Below, one piece after another: positions 6,743 to 8,798 of a stretch of DNA of 8,798 nt. Each line of letters opens with the position of its first letter. Positions within the stretch are counted from its first letter, which is position 1. Source of the DNA: Opitutia bacterium UBA3151 (lineage in GTDB: Bacteria > Verrucomicrobiota > Verrucomicrobiia > Opitutales > Seribacteraceae); contig DEYT01000092.1 in NCBI GenBank assembly GCA_002364975.1, forward strand, positions 1-8,798. Reading direction: 5' to 3'. The notes under the pieces were generated by a model that saw only the letters and a list, made by a program, of their open reading frames with translations, had not been told where the DNA came from and ran no database searches. Made by a program: the position numbers and the translations under genes.

Positions 6743-6837
6743 GCTTACAATTCAAATTATTTCAGAATTAGAGCCTGAACCTAGAAGCTTGAATAGGGGA
6801 CTTGCCAATTTCAAAAAGTAATCTTTGATTTCCTTTA

Positions 6838-8055
6838 GTGAAACCAAAATGTGTCAAAACCAAGATTGATAATCAATCGATGCCATTGACAGATCAAGGA
6901 GCAAGGCTTCAACTGCTTGATTTTCTCTGGGAAAATATAGAAAATCTTTCCTTTGAATATAGTGGCATTGCAGGGAACACCTCTGAGATCATTCATGGAT
7001 TTAGAGCAATGATTAAGAATGAGGATTGGCTGAATTTTATTTTAGATGCGGGAGATCCTGAGTCAAAGCCGGTGCCAAAACCTGAAATGCGTTCGGTTTT
7101 AAGACCTATTGGTCCTGTCTTTATCTACGCTGAAGAGGGTTGTGTCCCCTTGTCTTTTACGATTTCGCTACAGGTCTTACCTGCTTTGTTAGCAGGTTGT
7201 CCGGTTGTCTTGGCAGTTAATGGAATTCTTTGTGAGGATATAAAAAAAATCATCAAAGGGATTGAGCATGCGATGCAAAAGGTTGGGTATTCCGCAAAAT
7301 TATTTTCCACAGTGGAGCAAGCGGATTCAAAAGTACTCACAGAAATTTTTTCCCATTTATCATTCCATGCTTTGGTTATCGATACCCAAGAATTAGAACA
7401 TAAGAAAATATTGCATTCCATCTTCGATGGGTTGCTGTCTCCTTGTCCAATTTTTGAAAGGGAACAACATGGTAATATTACGCTCTTACTTCCAGAATTT
7501 GACCAAGGAAAACAATCCGGATTGATATCTGGATACTTGGATTTTTCTAGGGTTTGCAAGGAAGCTGGAATTCTTCGTCCAAATATTTTGCTTCTCCCGC
7601 AAGAATTGGAAACAAGAGGGTTTGAGAATTGGCGGGCTACACTCTCGCAGGAATTTTTCCATTTTGATTTGAAAACATTGTCAAATTTTTGCGGAGAACT
7701 AGAATTAAACATTGGAGAGAAATCGAATGGTATCCAAGTTTTTTTCTACAACTCTTTAAAAGAATGTTCTGAGTTTTTCAACAGATTAGAGAATGTGCGA
7801 CCAGTTCAAATCTTTGGCTCCTGTATCGATGAGAAGGATATGGATGGCTTAATCAAGGAAATTGAGTTTCAATCCAATCTCCTGTCCTTGCATTGTTTTC
7901 CAACTGCCAAGGATTTAAGTATTGCAGCATTTACCACGACCCCGACCTGTACGAATTTGAAAAGTAAACAAGACTTGGGCGCTCGTTTGCTTCTTTCCCG
8001 CTTCCTACGCCCCGTTTGTTTTCAGGAGGTGCCGGATGCATACTTGCCAAGCTAG
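6838..8055 (+). CDS. Degenerate aldehyde dehydrogenase-fold protein, KGSADH-like, probably non-catalytic
   Basis: The 405-residue product aligns by eye with alpha-ketoglutaric semialdehyde dehydrogenases (about 520 residues). R-P-I-G-P-V-F-I-Y at 89-97 and L-P-A-L-L-A-G-C-P-V-V-L at 114-125 match the cofactor-domain R-P-L-G-P-V-A-V-F and A-S-A-L-A-A-G-C-P-V-V-V; P-I-F-E-R-E-Q-H-G-N at 204-213 falls where P-V-x-A-E-M-G-S-x-N is expected; R-F-L-R-P-V-C-F-Q-E-V-P-D-A-Y-L-P at 388-404 matches the family's distinctive C-terminus. The hallmarks are lost: the cofactor-binding Lys after C-P-V-V-x is Ala126, the F-T-G-S loop is replaced by V-I-D-T-Q-E, and the catalytic G-Q-x-C region reads A-G-I-L-R, putting Arg247 at the cysteine. 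The family converts 2-oxoglutarate semialdehyde to 2-oxoglutarate; this member probably does not. Start is GTG 6838 or ATG 6880; neither has a Shine-Dalgarno and an in-frame stop lies at 6826. The frame is open, so it is under some constraint. Confidence 0.7.
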   Translation: MKPKCVKTKIDNQSMPLTDQGARLQLLDFLWENIENLSFEYSGIAGNTSEIIHGFRAMIKNEDWLNFILDAGDPESKPVPKPEMRSVLRPIGPVFIYAEEGCVPLSFTISLQVLPALLAGCPVVLAVNGILCEDIKKIIKGIEHAMQKVGYSAKLFSTVEQADSKVLTEIFSHLSFHALVIDTQELEHKKILHSIFDGLLSPCPIFEREQHGNITLLLPEFDQGKQSGLISGYLDFSRVCKEAGILRPNILLLPQELETRGFENWRATLSQEFFHFDLKTLSNFCGELELNIGEKSNGIQVFFYNSLKECSEFFNRLENVRPVQIFGSCIDEKDMDGLIKEIEFQSNLLSLHCFPTAKDLSIAAFTTTPTCTNLKSKQDLGARLLLSRFLRPVCFQEVPDAYLPS

Positions 8056-8089
8056 TTTTGTCTAGGTATCAGTAATTAAAAATAGAATT

Positions 8090-8798
8090 ATGCGGTTCAA
8101 GTCGATGCACCTTTTGATTTTGGTAAGTTTTTCTTACTCTCTTTTTTCCATTCCCAAGAAGCAACAAGGTGAATTGCTTGGAATTCTTGATAGCAAGGGA
8201 GAGGCTTGGATTGAGGTAATTGAGGATAGCGGGTTTCGAAACCGATACTTAGCTCCTTGGCACGGAGGAAGCCCAAGTAAAGATGGTGGCTTCGACCCGT
8301 ACATTCTTGGGGTTATAAAAGATACAGTAGTCGGAAACCGTATTCGTTTAAAATGGAGACATGATGGACACTTACGCATTGAAGAGCTTGATGTGGTCAT
8401 TCCCAGAGAGAGTAGAGGGGTGTTTATTGGGAAGCTCATTGAAATTGGAGACCATTGGGTTGATTTTGAAAACCCAGAAGATCGGATACCATGGCGTTTC
8501 TATCTGCGTTGGATTGGGGGCTACCCTGAAAATGGTGGAGGTTATGACGGCAAGTCCAGAGAAGAATTAGTGGAAAGAAGTGACGAGGGTTTACTTCGTT
8601 TCCGCTGGAGTTACGACCTTCGGCCCCGTTTTGAAAGCTTGCTGAATCTGGAAGGATATCAAGAGCCCCTTTTTTATGAGGTTGAGGATTTACCCCCCCT
8701 GTTGAAAGAATCTGAAATGCCAATTGCCCCTCCCGTTATTAATCCATTTAATATCGCACCCAAGCCCACGGTTAATCCATTTGATTCCGCTCCCTTAC
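8090..8798 (+). CDS. Secreted protein with two tandem WIEV/GGxP-type domains and an NPF tail (truncated by window edge)
   Basis: From the ATG at 8090, 34 bp after the previous gene, 236 codons run open to the window edge, so the C-terminus is missing. Residues 1-20 form a signal peptide (basic start, then H-L-L-I-L-V-S-F-S-Y-S-L-F-S). Residues 31-100 and 114-184 are two copies of one domain: Gly31/Gly114, Gly37/Gly120, Trp40/Trp123, W-x-G-G-x-P at 57-62 and 141-146, Asp69/Asp153, Trp89/Trp173, Asp92/Asp176 and Arg96/Arg180 line up with a single one-residue gap. I recall similar W-I-E-V...G-G-x-P...G-G-G-x-D domains in verrucomicrobial and planctomycetal exported proteins, of unknown function. 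After a Pro/Glu-rich linker, N-P-F-N-I-A-P and N-P-F-D-S-A-P (218-235) start an 11-residue repeat that continues past the edge. It was probably missed as a short frame because no stop is present. No Shine-Dalgarno. Confidence 0.72.
   Translation, partial: MRFKSMHLLILVSFSYSLFSIPKKQQGELLGILDSKGEAWIEVIEDSGFRNRYLAPWHGGSPSKDGGFDPYILGVIKDTVVGNRIRLKWRHDGHLRIEELDVVIPRESRGVFIGKLIEIGDHWVDFENPEDRIPWRFYLRWIGGYPENGGGYDGKSREELVERSDEGLLRFRWSYDLRPRFESLLNLEGYQEPLFYEVEDLPPLLKESEMPIAPPVINPFNIAPKPTVNPFDSAPL
8739..8782 (+). repeat. Tandem 33-bp (11-residue) NPF repeat at the window edge
   Basis: TTAATCCATTT occurs at 8739-8749 and again at 8772-8782, exactly 33 bp apart and in frame, encoding N-P-F-(N/D)-x-(A)-P units. 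The following bases (ATATCGCACCC against GATTCCGCTCCC) still agree in protein more than in DNA. The array may continue beyond the window. Confidence 0.6.

Noticed and set aside
6761..6779. TTCAG, nine-base loop, CTGAA as a terminator hairpin
   Set aside because: Five AT-rich pairs, a long loop and no T-run; it also lies upstream of both neighbouring genes, not after one.
7125..7712. 195-codon minus-strand frame inside the ALDH-like gene
   Set aside because: Its Cys/Ser/Pro-rich translation is typical of an antisense shadow, while the plus strand shows clear family motifs.
8134..8723. Minus-strand frames of about 100 codons near the right end
   Set aside because: They are antisense to the secreted protein with two aligned domain copies, which explains the region better.

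Overview
The window reads as a stretch of a marine-type Verrucomicrobiota chromosome (Opitutia/Puniceicoccales-like is my best guess, from recall). Reasons: AT-rich DNA, weak or absent Shine-Dalgarno sites, a secreted PQQ-like beta-propeller protein opening with the W-x-x-x-R-G-P-N-G-D-G signature common in Planctomycetes/Verrucomicrobia, a small-residue-rich beta-barrel porin, and a secreted protein built from a W-I-E-V / GG-x-P-x-x-GG-x-D domain. No rRNA, tRNA, CRISPR array, insertion sequence or phage gene was seen.

Layout. 1-315 (minus): start of an outer-membrane porin-like gene cut by the window edge. 316-1124: about 800 bp without an intact gene, but with the wreck of one or two minus-strand secreted-protein genes (392-619 and 653-965) split over several frames. 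1125-3567 (minus): cinA then holA (DNA polymerase III delta), probably one transcript. 3568-3652: an 85-bp divergent promoter region. 3653-6404 (plus): uvrC followed 10 bp later by a secreted beta-propeller gene. 6444-6725 (minus): a small unrecognised gene. 6838-8055 (plus): a shortened aldehyde-dehydrogenase-family protein that has lost its catalytic motifs. 8090-8798 (plus): start of a secreted protein with two tandem copies of one domain and a C-terminal NPF repeat running off the window.

Functionally, holA and uvrC serve DNA replication and nucleotide-excision repair, and CinA is a nucleotide (NMN/NAD) salvage enzyme; these are housekeeping genes. The others are envelope or secreted proteins of unknown job. 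I see no defence system or biosynthetic cluster. The most interesting items are the compact UvrC lacking its cysteine cluster and about 115 central residues, the KGSADH-derived pseudoenzyme, the internally duplicated secreted protein, and the decayed locus at 392-965.
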